A DNA stretch of 64,000 bases from Clostridium ragsdalei P11 (GCF_001675165.1 NZ_LROS01000055.1:1-64000); one strand, 5' to 3'; shown: positions 52,504 through 62,893, counted from the stretch's first letter. Made by a program: numbers and translations. The notes: generated by a model not told the origin, from the letters alone.

Positions 52504-54561
52504 GTGAATAAAAAAATTAAATTTACAAGAGAAAGCATTTTTTTATCATTAATTTTAATATTATCTGCAGTGTTGAATTTTGCCAATTTGGGTATAGAAG
52601 GAAATGCAAATACTTTTTATGCTGCAGGTGTGAAAAGTATGATGATGAATTTTAAAAATTTCTTTTTTGCATCCTTTGATCCAGCAGGTTTTGTAACCAT
52701 TGATAAACCACCGTTAGGCTTTTGGATTCAAACTATATCTGCAAAAATATTTGGATTTAGTGGATGGAGTATAATTCTTCCACAGGCTCTTGCAGGAGTA
52801 ATTTCTGTTGCAATTATATATTATCTTGTTAAAAAATCTTTTGGAGCTTCGGCAGGACTTATTGCAGCATTGTGTCTTGCAGTAACACCAATATCTGTAG
52901 CATCAGCTAGAAACAATACTATTGATAATTTGCTTGTTATGTTTTTATTGCTAGCATGTTTAACTGCACAAATAGCTGCTGAAAGAGGCAAAATTAGTTA
53001 TCTTATATTGAGTTTGGTTCTTATAGGCATAGGATTTAATATAAAAATGGTTGAAGCCTATATGGTAGCACCTGCTGTATATATAACATATCTTCTTGCT
53101 TCTACTATGAGATTTAAGAAAAAAATAAAGGATCTTATTTTAGGTACAGTTGTACTTTTAGTAGTATCACTATCCTGGGCTATAGCTGTGGATTTGGTAC
53201 CAGCAAGTAATAGGCCTTATATAGGAAGCAGTACTAATAATACAGTTATGCAGCTTATAATAGGTCACAACGGCCTGGAAAGAATTGGAATAAACGAAAA
53301 GAATGCTGCTAAAGGTCAAAAACAGCAAAAAATATTAAAAAATCAATTTAATAAAAACAATACTAAAAGAACAGCAGGTTGGGATGACTTTGGAAATAGA
53401 TCTAATGGATCAAATAAAAACAAGTCATATGTTAATAATGCACAAGGTGGTATGAGATCTAATTCAAAATCCGGTATTTTTAGATTATTTGGTAATGGCA
53501 ATATGTCAGATCAAATATCCTGGTTTTTATTATTTGCTGTGATTGGGTTTATTGTTGCAGCAATAAAGGAAAAGTTAAAGGCTCCCTTTGATAATAAAAG
53601 AAAGTTATCATTAATATTATGGTTTATGTGGTTATTGCCTGAGTTCATATATTTTAGTTTTTCAAAAAATGTAACGCACACATACTATTTAACAACAATG
53701 GCACCGCCTATTGCAGCTTTGACTGGAATTGGATTGTCAGCTATGTGGACATTTTATAAGGAAGGTGGCTTAAAATCCTGGATTTTACCAATAGGCCTTA
53801 TTTCAAATGGCTGTGCTGAGATACTCATTTTATCTTATAATTATAATAGATCAAATGGGTACAAGATTATAATTATAATAACAGGGATTTTATGCATTAT
53901 ATCTTCACTAATATTATGTATAATTAATTTAATTAGAAGTAAAGAGAAAAATTCAGGTTTTAGTAGTAATACAGCATTGAGTAAAATGTTGGTTAGTATT
54001 GCTTTTATAGGAATTTTAGTTGCTCCTACAGTGTGGTCATTTACTCCAATGATTTACAAAATGAATGGAAGTAGTCCATCAGCTGGATTGGAGCTTGCAA
54101 GGAGTAATCAGCAAAGAGATAAGGGTAACACCAATAACTCAAAACTCATAAAATTCTTAGAGAATAATAAAACAAATGAAAAGTATCTTGTTGTAGTGCC
54201 TTCAGCTAATTCTTATGGTTCGGATTTAATACTTAAAACTGGCCAACCTGTAATGGCACTTGGAGGATTTAGTGGATCAGATCCTATACTTACAGTAGAC
54301 CAGTTCAAAAAATTAGTTAGTGATGGAGCTGTAAGGTATGCTTTGGTAAATACAGGCAATGGCAGAGGCTTTATGGGTTTCGGGGGTTCTGGAAGCAACT
54401 CGAATAATGATATTGCCAATTGGATTAAGCAAAATGGAAAGGTTGTTCCAGATAGTAAATGGAATAATTCTAATACGTCTAAGAGCAAGGCTAAAAATCA
54501 GAGAACTAATGGATTTGGTGGAGAAAACAATTCTATGAAATTATATGATTTAGGTATATGA
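52504..54561 (+). CDS. GT39/ArnT-like membrane glycosyltransferase (YkcB type)
   Basis: A 685-residue polytopic enzyme of the PMT_2/dolichyl-phosphate-mannose-dependent superfamily. The catalytic loop after TM1 includes SFDPAGFVTIDKPPLGFWIQ with the conserved Asp and PPLG. RNNTIDNLLV and FNIKMVEAYMVAP follow, and up to twelve helices run to about residue 510. A long extracytoplasmic loop (residues 245-330) is Asn/Lys/Gly-rich. The C-terminal globular domain (about 530-685) resembles YkcA/YkcB proteins. It should glycosylate wall polymers or proteins using a lipid-linked sugar. GTG start after AAGAAGG. Confidence 0.85.
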   Translation: MNKKIKFTRESIFLSLILILSAVLNFANLGIEGNANTFYAAGVKSMMMNFKNFFFASFDPAGFVTIDKPPLGFWIQTISAKIFGFSGWSIILPQALAGVISVAIIYYLVKKSFGASAGLIAALCLAVTPISVASARNNTIDNLLVMFLLLACLTAQIAAERGKISYLILSLVLIGIGFNIKMVEAYMVAPAVYITYLLASTMRFKKKIKDLILGTVVLLVVSLSWAIAVDLVPASNRPYIGSSTNNTVMQLIIGHNGLERIGINEKNAAKGQKQQKILKNQFNKNNTKRTAGWDDFGNRSNGSNKNKSYVNNAQGGMRSNSKSGIFRLFGNGNMSDQISWFLLFAVIGFIVAAIKEKLKAPFDNKRKLSLILWFMWLLPEFIYFSFSKNVTHTYYLTTMAPPIAALTGIGLSAMWTFYKEGGLKSWILPIGLISNGCAEILILSYNYNRSNGYKIIIIITGILCIISSLILCIINLIRSKEKNSGFSSNTALSKMLVSIAFIGILVAPTVWSFTPMIYKMNGSSPSAGLELARSNQQRDKGNTNNSKLIKFLENNKTNEKYLVVVPSANSYGSDLILKTGQPVMALGGFSGSDPILTVDQFKKLVSDGAVRYALVNTGNGRGFMGFGGSGSNSNNDIANWIKQNGKVVPDSKWNNSNTSKSKAKNQRTNGFGGENNSMKLYDLGI

Positions 54562-54629
54562 CGCAAAATAGGGACATTGCAGTAAAATAAACAGAGTTCT
54601 TGGCATAAGATAGAGTATCTATAGTATAA

Positions 54630-54670
54630 AATAGGTGCAGCTGTGTAAAATTAGCTGCACCTATTTTTAT
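54630..54670 (+). terminator. Terminator after the glycosyltransferase gene
   Basis: AATAGGTGCAGCT/AGCTGCACCTATT with T5. Confidence 0.85.
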
Positions 54671-54750
54671 TATTTTTGAAAAGTTTTATATGTATAAACA
54701 ATAAAAGAAAATTTTTACAAAAGTACTTGATAATATTAAGTAGTATGCCT

Positions 54751-54777
54751 TATAATATAGTAAAGAGCTATATTATA
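54751..54777 (+). promoter_or_regulatory. Palindrome upstream of padR
   Basis: Perfect 10-bp inverted repeat TATAATATAG/CTATATTATA, overlapping a plausible TATAAT -10. A likely PadR operator. Confidence 0.5.
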
Positions 54778-54827
54778 CTATGACGTACTTTGTATGATGA
54801 ACTAATTTAGTTAGGAGTGCTGTTCTA

Positions 54828-55169
54828 ATGGAATTTGAAAAGGAATTATTAAAAGGATATATTGATATAATCGTTTTATCAGTTTTAAAACATAAAGATA
54901 TGTACGGGTATGAAATTGGAAAAACAATAAAGCAGGCAAATAAAAACTTTCAGATGAAGGAAGCAACTTTATATGTATCCTTAAAAAGAATGGAAAAGAG
55001 AAATTACCTGGAAGGATACTGGAATGACGATGAAAATACTGGCGGTGGAAGAAGACGTTATTACAGAATTACACAAGAAGGTTTGAATTTTTTTAGAGAA
55101 AAAGTTCAGGAATGGATGGCTCTTAGGGAATTATTAGATCATTTTTTGGGGGTGAATATTAATGAATAA
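54828..55169 (+). CDS. PadR family regulator (short type)
   Basis: A 113-residue winged-helix regulator of PadR subfamily 2: ELLKGYIDIIVLSVLKHKDM, GYEIGKTIKQ, EATLYVSLKRMEKRNYLEGY and the Gly/Arg wing GGGRRRYYRITQEGL. It overlaps the following HAAS-domain gene by 8 bases; such PadR-HAAS-membrane protein groups usually respond to envelope or drug stress. RBS TTAGGAGTG. Confidence 0.92.
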   Translation: MEFEKELLKGYIDIIVLSVLKHKDMYGYEIGKTIKQANKNFQMKEATLYVSLKRMEKRNYLEGYWNDDENTGGGRRRYYRITQEGLNFFREKVQEWMALRELLDHFLGVNINE

Positions 55170-55755
55170 AATTGATTTGTATGTAAAACGTATTTGCAGC
55201 AAATTCAATGGATCTGACAAGGATATCCAAATACTTAAGGAGGAACTGACGTCAAACCTGAATGATGAGGTGTCAGAGCTTCAAAATCAAGGTTTCAGTG
55301 AAGAAGAAAGTATACAAATCGCTTTAAAAAATTTTGGCGAAGAAAACAATGTTATTTTAGAAATGAACAGCATATGGACAAGAAAAAGTGAGGCTACTTT
55401 GAAGATTATAAAAACAGCAATTGCCATTTTTATCATTGGCTGCATTTTTCTTGCCATTCACATCATTTTTAATAATGGCAGTTTCAATTTTCAAAACTTT
55501 ATTTCTTTGCTTTTTAACATTTCTTGGATTATTGGGTGCATTGCTTTTTACCAATATATTAATATTGAGAACAAAAGCGGATTCTTAACTCTAATAGTCC
55601 TATGTGATATCATTTTTAGCGGATTTTTTGTTTCTTGTATACTTTTTCCAGAGCACATAAAAGACACCTTAATCGTTATATTCGCTATTGTATTAATTAC
55701 AGTTTTAACTATGAAAGTATATTTCATTAAGAATAAACTTCAAAATCTAAATTGA
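55162..55755 (+). CDS. HAAS-domain membrane protein
   Basis: A 197-residue protein. The N-terminal 70 residues form a HAAS/permease-prefix helical domain (LKEELTSNLNDEVSELQNQG; EEESIQIALKNFGEE). Four membrane helices follow (85-105, 110-130, 140-155, 165-185). HAAS proteins commonly partner PadR regulators as signalling adaptors. It overlaps the padR gene and is 47 bases before the CPBP-like gene. Confidence 0.82.
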   Translation: MNKIDLYVKRICSKFNGSDKDIQILKEELTSNLNDEVSELQNQGFSEEESIQIALKNFGEENNVILEMNSIWTRKSEATLKIIKTAIAIFIIGCIFLAIHIIFNNGSFNFQNFISLLFNISWIIGCIAFYQYINIENKSGFLTLIVLCDIIFSGFFVSCILFPEHIKDTLIVIFAIVLITVLTMKVYFIKNKLQNLN

Positions 55756-55802
55756 AAGTATGCTAAAATAATAAAATTTAATTTTTATGGGGAGGTTTTA
55801 TT

Positions 55803-56675
55803 ATGTCTAACTTAAATCCTTTTAAAATTTTATCAAATCTTGAAAATGAAAAATCAGAAGTTAAAAAGCTGAGTATTACAGATGCAGTAGTTGCTGTAAT
55901 TTCGTATATGCTTATATCGTTGTTTACTTTAGAAATCGGTTTCAGTGTGATTCGTTCATCCAGCAATAGTATATTACAATTGTTACTATCTATTTTTGCA
56001 GTAGGAGTTACTTTTTTTGCAGTCACTGCAGTATTTTATGCATATTACATTACTAATCTTAGTAAAGATAAAATCAAAGAAAGACCAGTAAAAAAATTCA
56101 CTTTAATTAATGTATTACTTTTAATACTAATTGTTTTAGGTTATCTTATGTTATTTGATTCACTTCTGATGCCAATAGATAAAATTCTTCCAGGATTTAG
56201 TTCATTTACGGAAGGCATACAACTTATTAGTAAAAATCCTATATTTCTTATTGGATATTTAGGTATTATTGGACCTTTATTAACAGAGTTTGTATTTAGA
56301 GGGATTATTGTCGGTGGACTTTCAAAAAAATATTCCAGTTTAAAAGCAATACTGTTATCTTCACTTCTATCCGGGATATCTACGTTTAACCCGGCAGGAT
56401 TTATGTGCATTTTTATACTTGGAATCTTATTAGGTTATCTTTATATAAAAACTCATTCATTATATTTGTGTATAATTGGAGATATATTTTATAGCGCAAT
56501 TACAAGCATTTTGCTTCAATACTATCCGCAGTTTTTATTGCTAATTAGTTCAAATACTCTTATTATAGTCCTATTAACTGTCATTGGACTTTTGATAATA
56601 TATTTTGGCATGAAAAAACTTTTCTCAAATATTGAAAATCAATACAAAATCAATAGTGATTTAAATAAGAAATAA
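55803..56675 (+). CDS. CPBP-family membrane protein with degenerate active site
   Basis: A 290-residue, roughly eight-helix protein resembling CAAX/Abi (CPBP) intramembrane metalloproteases. Motif 1 is LLTEFVFRGI: Glu162 and Arg166 remain, but the first Glu of EExxxR is Thr161. Motif 2, normally FxxxH, is SGISTFNPAG (Thr194 in place of His). Motif 3, normally HxxxN, is GDIFYS (226-231). Two metal-binding histidines are therefore missing, so proteolysis is unlikely and a binding or scaffold role is suggested. It is probably cotranscribed with padR and the HAAS gene. RBS GGGGAGG. Confidence 0.82.
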   Translation: MSNLNPFKILSNLENEKSEVKKLSITDAVVAVISYMLISLFTLEIGFSVIRSSSNSILQLLLSIFAVGVTFFAVTAVFYAYYITNLSKDKIKERPVKKFTLINVLLLILIVLGYLMLFDSLLMPIDKILPGFSSFTEGIQLISKNPIFLIGYLGIIGPLLTEFVFRGIIVGGLSKKYSSLKAILLSSLLSGISTFNPAGFMCIFILGILLGYLYIKTHSLYLCIIGDIFYSAITSILLQYYPQFLLLISSNTLIIVLLTVIGLLIIYFGMKKLFSNIENQYKINSDLNKK

Positions 56676-56693
56676 GCATTGTAAAATTCTTAT

Positions 56694-56736
56694 AAACAAA
56701 AAGATACAGGCTTTTATTAGCTGTATCTTTTTGTTT
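56694..56736 (+). terminator. Terminator after the CPBP-like gene
   Basis: AAACAAAAAGATACAG/CTGTATCTTTTTGTTT. Confidence 0.85.
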
Positions 56737-56894
56737 GAGTATTTCAATATTACCAAAATGTCACCTTAGATGGCAAAATGTAAGCTAATTCCATGGAATA
56801 ATATACAAAAATGGATTAAAATAAGTGTATGAATACAGTTATAGAAACAAAAAACTTAAAGAGGTTCAAATTCTTGGACATATAGGGGGTATTT

Positions 56895-58187
56895 ATGAAA
56901 TTAAAGAAAAGAAAATTAGTGGTTATACTAGTAATAGCAGCTGTTATAATTGCTGCAGCAGGAATATTTGCTTACAACTTGTTTAATAGGAAAGTGAGTT
57001 CGCCTGTACTCAATAATGCAAATAGAAATGAGAAGTGGACAGCAGATTTAAAGTTTGTAAAAAATGAATTGCCTAAAAAACATAAAAATCTGTTCTTTTC
57101 AAAAAGTAAGGTCGAATTTGACAGGGATATGGATTCACTTATAAATAAAGTTGACAAATACAATGATATGCAAATTAAATGGGAACTCACAAAAATAATA
57201 AGTTCTATAAATGACAGCCACACATCTGTTGTTATGCAATCCAAATCAGCGTATCCCGTAAGCTTTTTCCAATTTGAAGATGGAATTTACCTGATAAATT
57301 CATCTTTAGCATATAAAGATTTCTGGGGTAAGAAATTAGTGGCAGTAAATGGGTATTCTATAGAACAATTACATTCAAAACTGGATCCCATTATATCTAA
57401 GGATAATAAAGCTATTTTGAAAAATCAATTTTGCAGTTTACTTAGGTTTCCTGGTGTGCTTAAATTTGCAGGAATAGCAAAAAATGATGATACAGTTTTT
57501 ACTTTTGAGGGATCATCAAATACTAGTGTTACTGTAAAGTCTTTAAATAAAGAAGAATTTGATAAAACTAAATTTTTATCTGACGATCCCAAATATATAA
57601 ATAATATTCCACTTTCAAAACAAAACCCAGATAAAAACTATTGGTTTAAGTACATTGAAAAAAGCAGTACCATCTATGTGAAATACAATAGTTGTTCGAA
57701 TATGAAAAATTATTCATTTTCAAGTTTTACAAAGGATGTATTTAAAACTCTTGACAGTAAAAAAGCTAAAATGTTGGTTATAGATTTACGTGACAATGGT
57801 GGTGGAAATTCTAAAATGTTTGATTCTTTTCTAGATGAAATAAAAAAGAGAAGCAATATAAATAAAAAAGGAAATTTATTTGTCATCATAGGCAGAAAGA
57901 CATTTTCCTCTGCAATATTGAATACTATGGATTTAAAAAACAGTACAAATGCCCTGCTTATTGGGGAACCAACTGGAGGCAAGCCAAATCATTTTGGTGA
58001 GGTTAAGGTGATACATTTATCAAATACAAATGTAGATATACAGTATTCTAGTAAATATTTTAAAACAACAAGTAAAGATACGGACTCCATTTATCCTGAC
58101 GTAAATATTACTTTAAAAGCATCGTCTTATTTTAATGGTAAGGATGACTTTTTAAACTATATTTTAGATAAACAAAGTATTAAGTAA
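56895..58187 (+). CDS. S41 family peptidase-like protein, membrane anchored
   Basis: A 430-residue protein with an N-terminal membrane anchor (residues 7-29) and a TSPc/S41 domain in the C-terminal half. Substrate-binding and catalytic features are LVIDLRDNGGGNSKMF, the Ser in VIIGRKTFSSAILN, and IGEPTGGKPNHFGE. There is no PDZ domain; the middle region (150-260) is a different fold with LVAVNGYSIEQL. The family normally uses a Ser-Lys dyad; the Lys is not obvious. It may process extracytoplasmic proteins. RBS AGGGGG. Confidence 0.85.
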   Translation: MKLKKRKLVVILVIAAVIIAAAGIFAYNLFNRKVSSPVLNNANRNEKWTADLKFVKNELPKKHKNLFFSKSKVEFDRDMDSLINKVDKYNDMQIKWELTKIISSINDSHTSVVMQSKSAYPVSFFQFEDGIYLINSSLAYKDFWGKKLVAVNGYSIEQLHSKLDPIISKDNKAILKNQFCSLLRFPGVLKFAGIAKNDDTVFTFEGSSNTSVTVKSLNKEEFDKTKFLSDDPKYINNIPLSKQNPDKNYWFKYIEKSSTIYVKYNSCSNMKNYSFSSFTKDVFKTLDSKKAKMLVIDLRDNGGGNSKMFDSFLDEIKKRSNINKKGNLFVIIGRKTFSSAILNTMDLKNSTNALLIGEPTGGKPNHFGEVKVIHLSNTNVDIQYSSKYFKTTSKDTDSIYPDVNITLKASSYFNGKDDFLNYILDKQSIK

Positions 58188-58233
58188 AAAAAGTGTACCT
58201 GCATTTATGAAAAATACGGGTACACTCTTTTTT
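58185..58233. terminator. Bidirectional terminator
   Basis: AAAAAAGTGTACC/GGGTACACTCTTTTTT between the convergent S41 and DUF6033 genes. Confidence 0.8.
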
Positions 58234-58900
58234 AACTATTTGAGTCAAGTAAATTCACATTGAGATTATTAAACAAGTTATTATTGTAACTTTTAGTAGC
58301 TTGCTTTTGTAAATTTGCTTTCCTAATATCTTCTGCAGCTACTTGTGAGAGCATTCTATTTTCTGCTTTTCTCTGTTCCTTCAGTCTCTTTAACCTTTTT
58401 TCTAATAATTCATCAAACTGGGTCATAAGTGATGTGCTGCTTTTTGAAGATGAATTGTCAGTTGCAAGGCTACCAGCACTGCACATATCACCATTTGCAT
58501 CATAATAGCTGCCAAGACTTGTCACTTTGTTACCACCCATTTTAGCTGCATTTTTCAGCCAATTTAAAGCCATAGGTTCATCGCCAAGGTTTTTCTCAAG
58601 TTCTGCTGCAACTTTTGGATCGTTTGCTGCTTTTTTTAGATAAGCTGGATCAATTGTAATGGGTGAATGATCTATGTTGGTACTTGTTGGTATCATTGCT
58701 CCCTTTGAAAAATGACCAACCATGATGTTTAAGTTTGGAAATTTAGCACAAAGCTTTTTATAATATTCGTCTACAGAATTACTTGTAGTTTTAGATGTTG
58801 AGTTAGACTCAGTAACTGATTTTGAAGCATCAGTTTTTGTATTAATATTTGATTGATTGTAATTATTTAAAGCATAATTAGTATATAGTCCTAAAGACAT
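58232..58900 (-). CDS. DUF6033 family protein
   Basis: A 222-residue soluble protein with a low-complexity Ser/Thr/Asn N-terminus (20-45), a central domain (YYKKLCAKFPNLNIMVGHFSKGA; ITIDPAYLKKAANDPKVAAEL; SLGSYYDANGDM) and a basic helical C-terminus (EKRLKRLKEQRKAENRML). The central part matches a family widespread in Clostridia with no known function. There is no signal peptide. The 58901-59226 gap upstream contains its promoter region and the terminator of the leftward chemoreceptor gene. Confidence 0.72.
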   Translation of the reverse strand: MSLGLYTNYALNNYNQSNINTKTDASKSVTESNSTSKTTSNSVDEYYKKLCAKFPNLNIMVGHFSKGAMIPTSTNIDHSPITIDPAYLKKAANDPKVAAELEKNLGDEPMALNWLKNAAKMGGNKVTSLGSYYDANGDMCSAGSLATDNSSSKSSTSLMTQFDELLEKRLKRLKEQRKAENRMLSQVAAEDIRKANLQKQATKSYNNNLFNNLNVNLLDSNS

Positions 58901-59140
58901 AAAAATTCCACCTTTCTTTTAAAAATATATCTTTAAAGTTTTTTAACATTGCAGGAAACTTTCTGTGATAGTATTAATGATTTTATGTAATCCCTTGTGC
59001 TTTTTTCATCATGGCAAATTGCTATATTTAACATTGTTTTTATGTACTCCCTCTCTTGCACTATCGAAGTAAAAAATATATACTTTAACAAAATGTAATA
59101 AATGGATATTTTTTTGTAATGAAATTGTTGATATGATATA

Positions 59141-59178
59141 AAAAAGTATTCAATCTATATTTAGATTGAATGCTTTTT
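59141..59178 (-). terminator. Terminator after second chemoreceptor gene
   Basis: AAAAAGTATTCAATCT/AGATTGAATGCTTTTT. Confidence 0.85.
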
Positions 59179-59226
59179 GGGAGTTAATCGATCTGATAAT
59201 TTAGCTAACAGCTTTTGAATACAATT

Positions 59227-60939
59227 TTATATTTTAAATTTTTGAACTAGTTCGCTTAATTTTTGAGATAATTCTGCTTGACCTTGAGCAGTTAATGCAA
59301 CTTGAGATACTGCTTGTACTGTTTCATCAAGACTTACTTGTATTTCACTTGCATGTTCAGATGAAGTTTGTTCATTAGAAGCCATATTTTGCATAGCACT
59401 GCTTATTTGCTCTGTAGTAGCTGATAACTCTTCAGCCATGGATGCTATTTCTTCTGATATGCTACTTACAAATTCAGCATCACTATAATATTGATTTCCC
59501 ATGTTTTCAAATGATTTAAGTTGAGGAACCACTTTTTCATTCATAAATGCCAAAACTTCATTACTATTATTTGAGAGATTTTTAAAGGCTTCATTTACTT
59601 TATCGATAGTAGTTTGAATAGAAGACACTGCATTTGAAGATTCTTCAGCAAGTTGTCTAACTTCATCAGCTACGACAGCAAATCCTTTTCCATGTTCACC
59701 GGCTCTGGCAGATTCTATTGCTGCATTTAGGGCAAGAAGGTTTGTCTGATCTGCTATACTTGCAATAGCTTTAGCCATTTCGTCTATATTTTTAACTACT
59801 TTGCCATCTTCAATAGATTTAAGTATTTTATTCTTTTTATCTATATATATTTTATTAACTGTTTCTACGGCAGATGCACTTTCCATTTTAGCAGCTTTAG
59901 CAGTACCTTTTGACTGATTTGAAGAATTACTTCCATCAGCAGCTTTTTGTGATAACTCATTTATGCTTGAATTAATTTCCTCTATGGATGCAGTTATTTC
60001 TTCTGACGAAGCAGTTGATTCCTGTATGCCGGCATTTATAGTTTTTGCTGCGTTATCCATATTTTCAGATTTTGCAGAAAGTTCGTCTGAAGTTGCAGAT
60101 AATTTCTGACTGGAACCACTTAGTTCTTCTGAATTTTCCGCAATCATTTTGACTAAGTTAATTATATTTTGTTGTGATGTATTGAGAGCTTTTATGGTTT
60201 GTCCAAATTCATCTTTACGGGATGTACTTATTTTTGTAGAGATATCGAATTCTGAAAGCTTTTTTGCAAATTCCTTGATTTGGGAAAGAGGATCATTTAT
60301 ATGTTTTGAAATAATTATTCCTAGTAGTATAGATATTATTACGCTTAGTATAATAATTATTATTGCAAATATAATAGCTGAATTATATTTTTTAACACTA
60401 GAATTATAGTCATTTGAAGCATAGGCCATATTTAGAGCTATATCTTTATCAAGGCACTTGAACATTTCGTCTCTGCCTTTTGATGCTGCATTAAGTTTTT
60501 TTTGAGCATTTGTGTAGTCACCAGCTTGTACTAATTTAATACATTCTTCGTATGAGTTCCTCCATGTTTCCATATATTGTTTAAATTCATCAAATAGCTG
60601 TCTATCATTATCTGATATAACTGTAGAAGAACATTTAGATATAATATCATTGTTTTGCTTTTTCAATTTGTTTATGTCATCAATTTTTGTATTTAAGCTA
60701 TCTTTTTTTGATGAATCTATTATGCCTAACATATCAGCTTTTATATTCATTGTATTTGTCTTTAATTCCTGTAGATAGTTTGTACCTTTTAAATCCATAT
60801 TATAAATATTATTTAGATTGTTGTTTATAATTCTCATGTTATTAAGAGAAAAAATACCGACTATAGAGCAAAATAGAGCTACTATAGTAAATGATAACAA
60901 TAATTTTTTTAAAATGTTTAAATTTGACAATGCTTTCAT
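59227..60939 (-). CDS. Methyl-accepting chemotaxis protein with four-helix-bundle sensor
   Basis: A 570-residue chemoreceptor. TM1 (residues 12-33), a 4HB_MCP-type extracellular sensor (35-180; [19 protein letters not shown]), TM2 (190-212), HAMP ([20 protein letters not shown]) and the signalling hairpin with [19 protein letters not shown]. The ATG at 60939 follows GGAGTGATAAAATTT; in-frame upstream codons lack a ribosome site. Monocistronic. Confidence 0.93.
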   Translation of the reverse strand: MKALSNLNILKKLLLSFTIVALFCSIVGIFSLNNMRIINNNLNNIYNMDLKGTNYLQELKTNTMNIKADMLGIIDSSKKDSLNTKIDDINKLKKQNNDIISKCSSTVISDNDRQLFDEFKQYMETWRNSYEECIKLVQAGDYTNAQKKLNAASKGRDEMFKCLDKDIALNMAYASNDYNSSVKKYNSAIIFAIIIIILSVIISILLGIIISKHINDPLSQIKEFAKKLSEFDISTKISTSRKDEFGQTIKALNTSQQNIINLVKMIAENSEELSGSSQKLSATSDELSAKSENMDNAAKTINAGIQESTASSEEITASIEEINSSINELSQKAADGSNSSNQSKGTAKAAKMESASAVETVNKIYIDKKNKILKSIEDGKVVKNIDEMAKAIASIADQTNLLALNAAIESARAGEHGKGFAVVADEVRQLAEESSNAVSSIQTTIDKVNEAFKNLSNNSNEVLAFMNEKVVPQLKSFENMGNQYYSDAEFVSSISEEIASMAEELSATTEQISSAMQNMASNEQTSSEHASEIQVSLDETVQAVSQVALTAQGQAELSQKLSELVQKFKI

Positions 60940-61106
60940 AAATTTTATCACTCCAACTATTAAATTTTGCAATGCTGATTATAACATAAGATGTATTAAA
61001 ATCCAAATTTCGACAACGTTTTCAAATAAAAAATATGAAATTCAATATAAAATTACATTTTATGTAATAGATTTTTAAACTATGCTTTTGATAAAATGAA
61101 AAATTA

Positions 61107-61472
61107 TTACCCACCAATGTTATCCCAGTGCTCGTAGGCTTCATTGAGCTCCATAAATGCATTTGCTTTGTTTCTGGTAGCAATTGCACCCTGCAGTCGT
61201 GCTACGTTCATGGTAAATGCATCAATCTCATCTTTTTCTGCACTAAATTGAACTCTAGTGACTACTTTCTTCCATGCATTTGACAATTGATCACTTTTCT
61301 TATATGCATCATCCCATTTATTATTTTTTACATCATCCATAACTAGCTGAATACACTTAGGTACGTTATCATTTTTGGTCAAAGGCTTTTTTAAAAAATT
61401 ATCGCTAATCATCACTAATACAAATAAAGTTAATGTTACTATAGGAATGGTTTTAACTAAAAAATTTCTCAT
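61107..61472 (-). CDS. DUF4363 family membrane-anchored protein
   Basis: A 121-residue protein with one N-terminal helix (residues 6-24) and an alpha-helical extracytoplasmic part (VKNNKWDDAYKKSDQLSNAW; ARLQGAIATRNKANAFMELN; EHWDNIGG). The pattern matches DUF4363, usually encoded next to a DUF421 (YetF) gene as here, 14 bases downstream of it. Function unknown. Confidence 0.85.
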   Translation of the reverse strand: MRNFLVKTIPIVTLTLFVLVMISDNFLKKPLTKNDNVPKCIQLVMDDVKNNKWDDAYKKSDQLSNAWKKVVTRVQFSAEKDEIDAFTMNVARLQGAIATRNKANAFMELNEAYEHWDNIGG

Positions 61473-61486
61473 ATAATAGCTCCTCC

Positions 61487-62215
61487 TTAATAAGGTCCCT
61501 TATAATCACCGATATCGGTTATCTTGACCATATGGTCATCGTATTTATCTACATAAAGAGATCCACCAGGGTTTAAAGTAGCTAGAAAAACATCAGAGAT
61601 ATTATTGATTTTTTGTAATTTTAATTGGTGCATAAGCCATTGCTTGGTTTTATTTAGTTGTTTAAGATTTTCTTCAATAAGTATTCCATCATAAATGAGT
61701 TCTGTACTTATACCTGATGCTTTTTTAGAAATATTCATGTCTTTAGTTGTTACAGGTTCACATTCAGGCTTTTTAAGTACAGAAAGTTGTCCGTTAGGTT
61801 CAATAATGGCAAAGTCTACATCTGATAAATCAAATACATCTTTATTTCTTAAAAGTTCCATAAGATCAGATACTGTATACTTCATCTGTCTCAAAGTATC
61901 TTCCATTATTTTGCCATTCATTATAACTATAGTGGGTTCACCGCCTATATATTTTGCCGCATATCGCCATTTTATTGTTATATACTCCATTAAATAACTT
62001 AAAGCTGCCCAACAAAATAGACCTACCCAATGAGGCCAAGCTCTGCTTGATAAGTCTGTAGTGAGGCTTGCAGCAATAGATCCTATTGTAATACCTACTA
62101 CATAATCAAAAAACGTTAACTGACTTATTTGCTGTTTCCCTAATATTTTGGCAAAGATAAGTAAAGTAAAAAAAGCGATAATGGAACGTACTAAAACAAC
62201 TAATCCTTCATTCAA
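61487..62215 (-). CDS. DUF421/YetF-family membrane protein
   Basis: A 242-residue protein with three N-terminal membrane helices (residues 6-85) and a cytoplasmic two-subdomain part. Family motifs include GKQQISQLTFFDYVVGITIG, TIVIMNGKIMEDTLRQMKYT and MELLRNKDVFDLSDVDFAI. YetF proteins are tied to spore-coat or envelope functions in Bacillus, with no established biochemistry. It is the first gene of a two-gene operon with DUF4363. RBS AGGAGGAAAA. Confidence 0.88.
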   Translation of the reverse strand: MNEGLVVLVRSIIAFFTLLIFAKILGKQQISQLTFFDYVVGITIGSIAASLTTDLSSRAWPHWVGLFCWAALSYLMEYITIKWRYAAKYIGGEPTIVIMNGKIMEDTLRQMKYTVSDLMELLRNKDVFDLSDVDFAIIEPNGQLSVLKKPECEPVTTKDMNISKKASGISTELIYDGILIEENLKQLNKTKQWLMHQLKLQKINNISDVFLATLNPGGSLYVDKYDDHMVKITDIGDYKGPY

Positions 62216-62445
62216 TGTTATTTTCCTCCTGTGTTACTATTGTTTATACAGTAGTTATTATCCGATATAAGTTGAATTTTATTCTGTTTCTGTGGAAAAA
62301 GGTTTATTGTATTTTAGATATAGTTGTACTCGTAATTATTAGATTAATTGTTTATTAGTTGACTTTTTTCAATATTTATCATATTATATACTTAATAGCT
62401 AACAATTAATAATTAAACTTAATTTTCAGTTAATGAGATGATTTT

Positions 62446-62772
62446 ATGTATATGGAAAATACGGTATATGTAGTTGGAAATGCCAAAACTAATGAGGATA
62501 ATGCTATTACCATTAAATTTAATTCTTTTTACATAGGTTTTGTAGTAGATTTAAGTACAGATAAAATAATTGATTTAAATTCATCTTCTACACTAAGAAC
62601 TACGGATGAATTTATAAGATCTCTTTTAATAGGTAGAAACCTTAGAATATTTGATGATAAACTAAAAGAAGAAGTTATAAAAAGATATCACGGTTCATCT
62701 CAAAAAGCTATTATTGTAGCTTACAGAGATGGAGTTAAGAAATATAATGAAGTGAAAAAAAAATATTTTTAA
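62446..62772 (+). CDS. DUF3870 family protein
   Basis: A 108-residue soluble protein: YVVGNAKTNEDNAITIKFN, FYIGFVVDLSTDKIIDL, STLRTTDEFIRSLLIGRNL, IVAYRDGVKKYNEVKK. This matches DUF3870. Two ATGs (62446 and 62452) are possible; the ribosome site is weak. It may share a transcript with, but is separated by a terminator from, the epimerase gene. Function unknown. Confidence 0.8.
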   Translation: MYMENTVYVVGNAKTNEDNAITIKFNSFYIGFVVDLSTDKIIDLNSSSTLRTTDEFIRSLLIGRNLRIFDDKLKEEVIKRYHGSSQKAIIVAYRDGVKKYNEVKKKYF

Positions 62773-62822
62773 ATTACTGTTTTGTTTATGGTAAATAAGT
62801 TACCCTTATTTTAAAGTGAATG

Positions 62823-62867
62823 AAAGCCAGTAAAAGCAATATTAATGTGCTTTTGCGGGCTTTTTTT
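62823..62867 (+). terminator. Terminator after DUF3870 gene
   Basis: AAAGCCAGTAAAAGCA/TGCTTTTGCGGGCTTT with T7. Confidence 0.85.
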
Positions 62868-62893
62868 GTATTAATTTCAAGGAGGTTCTCTAA

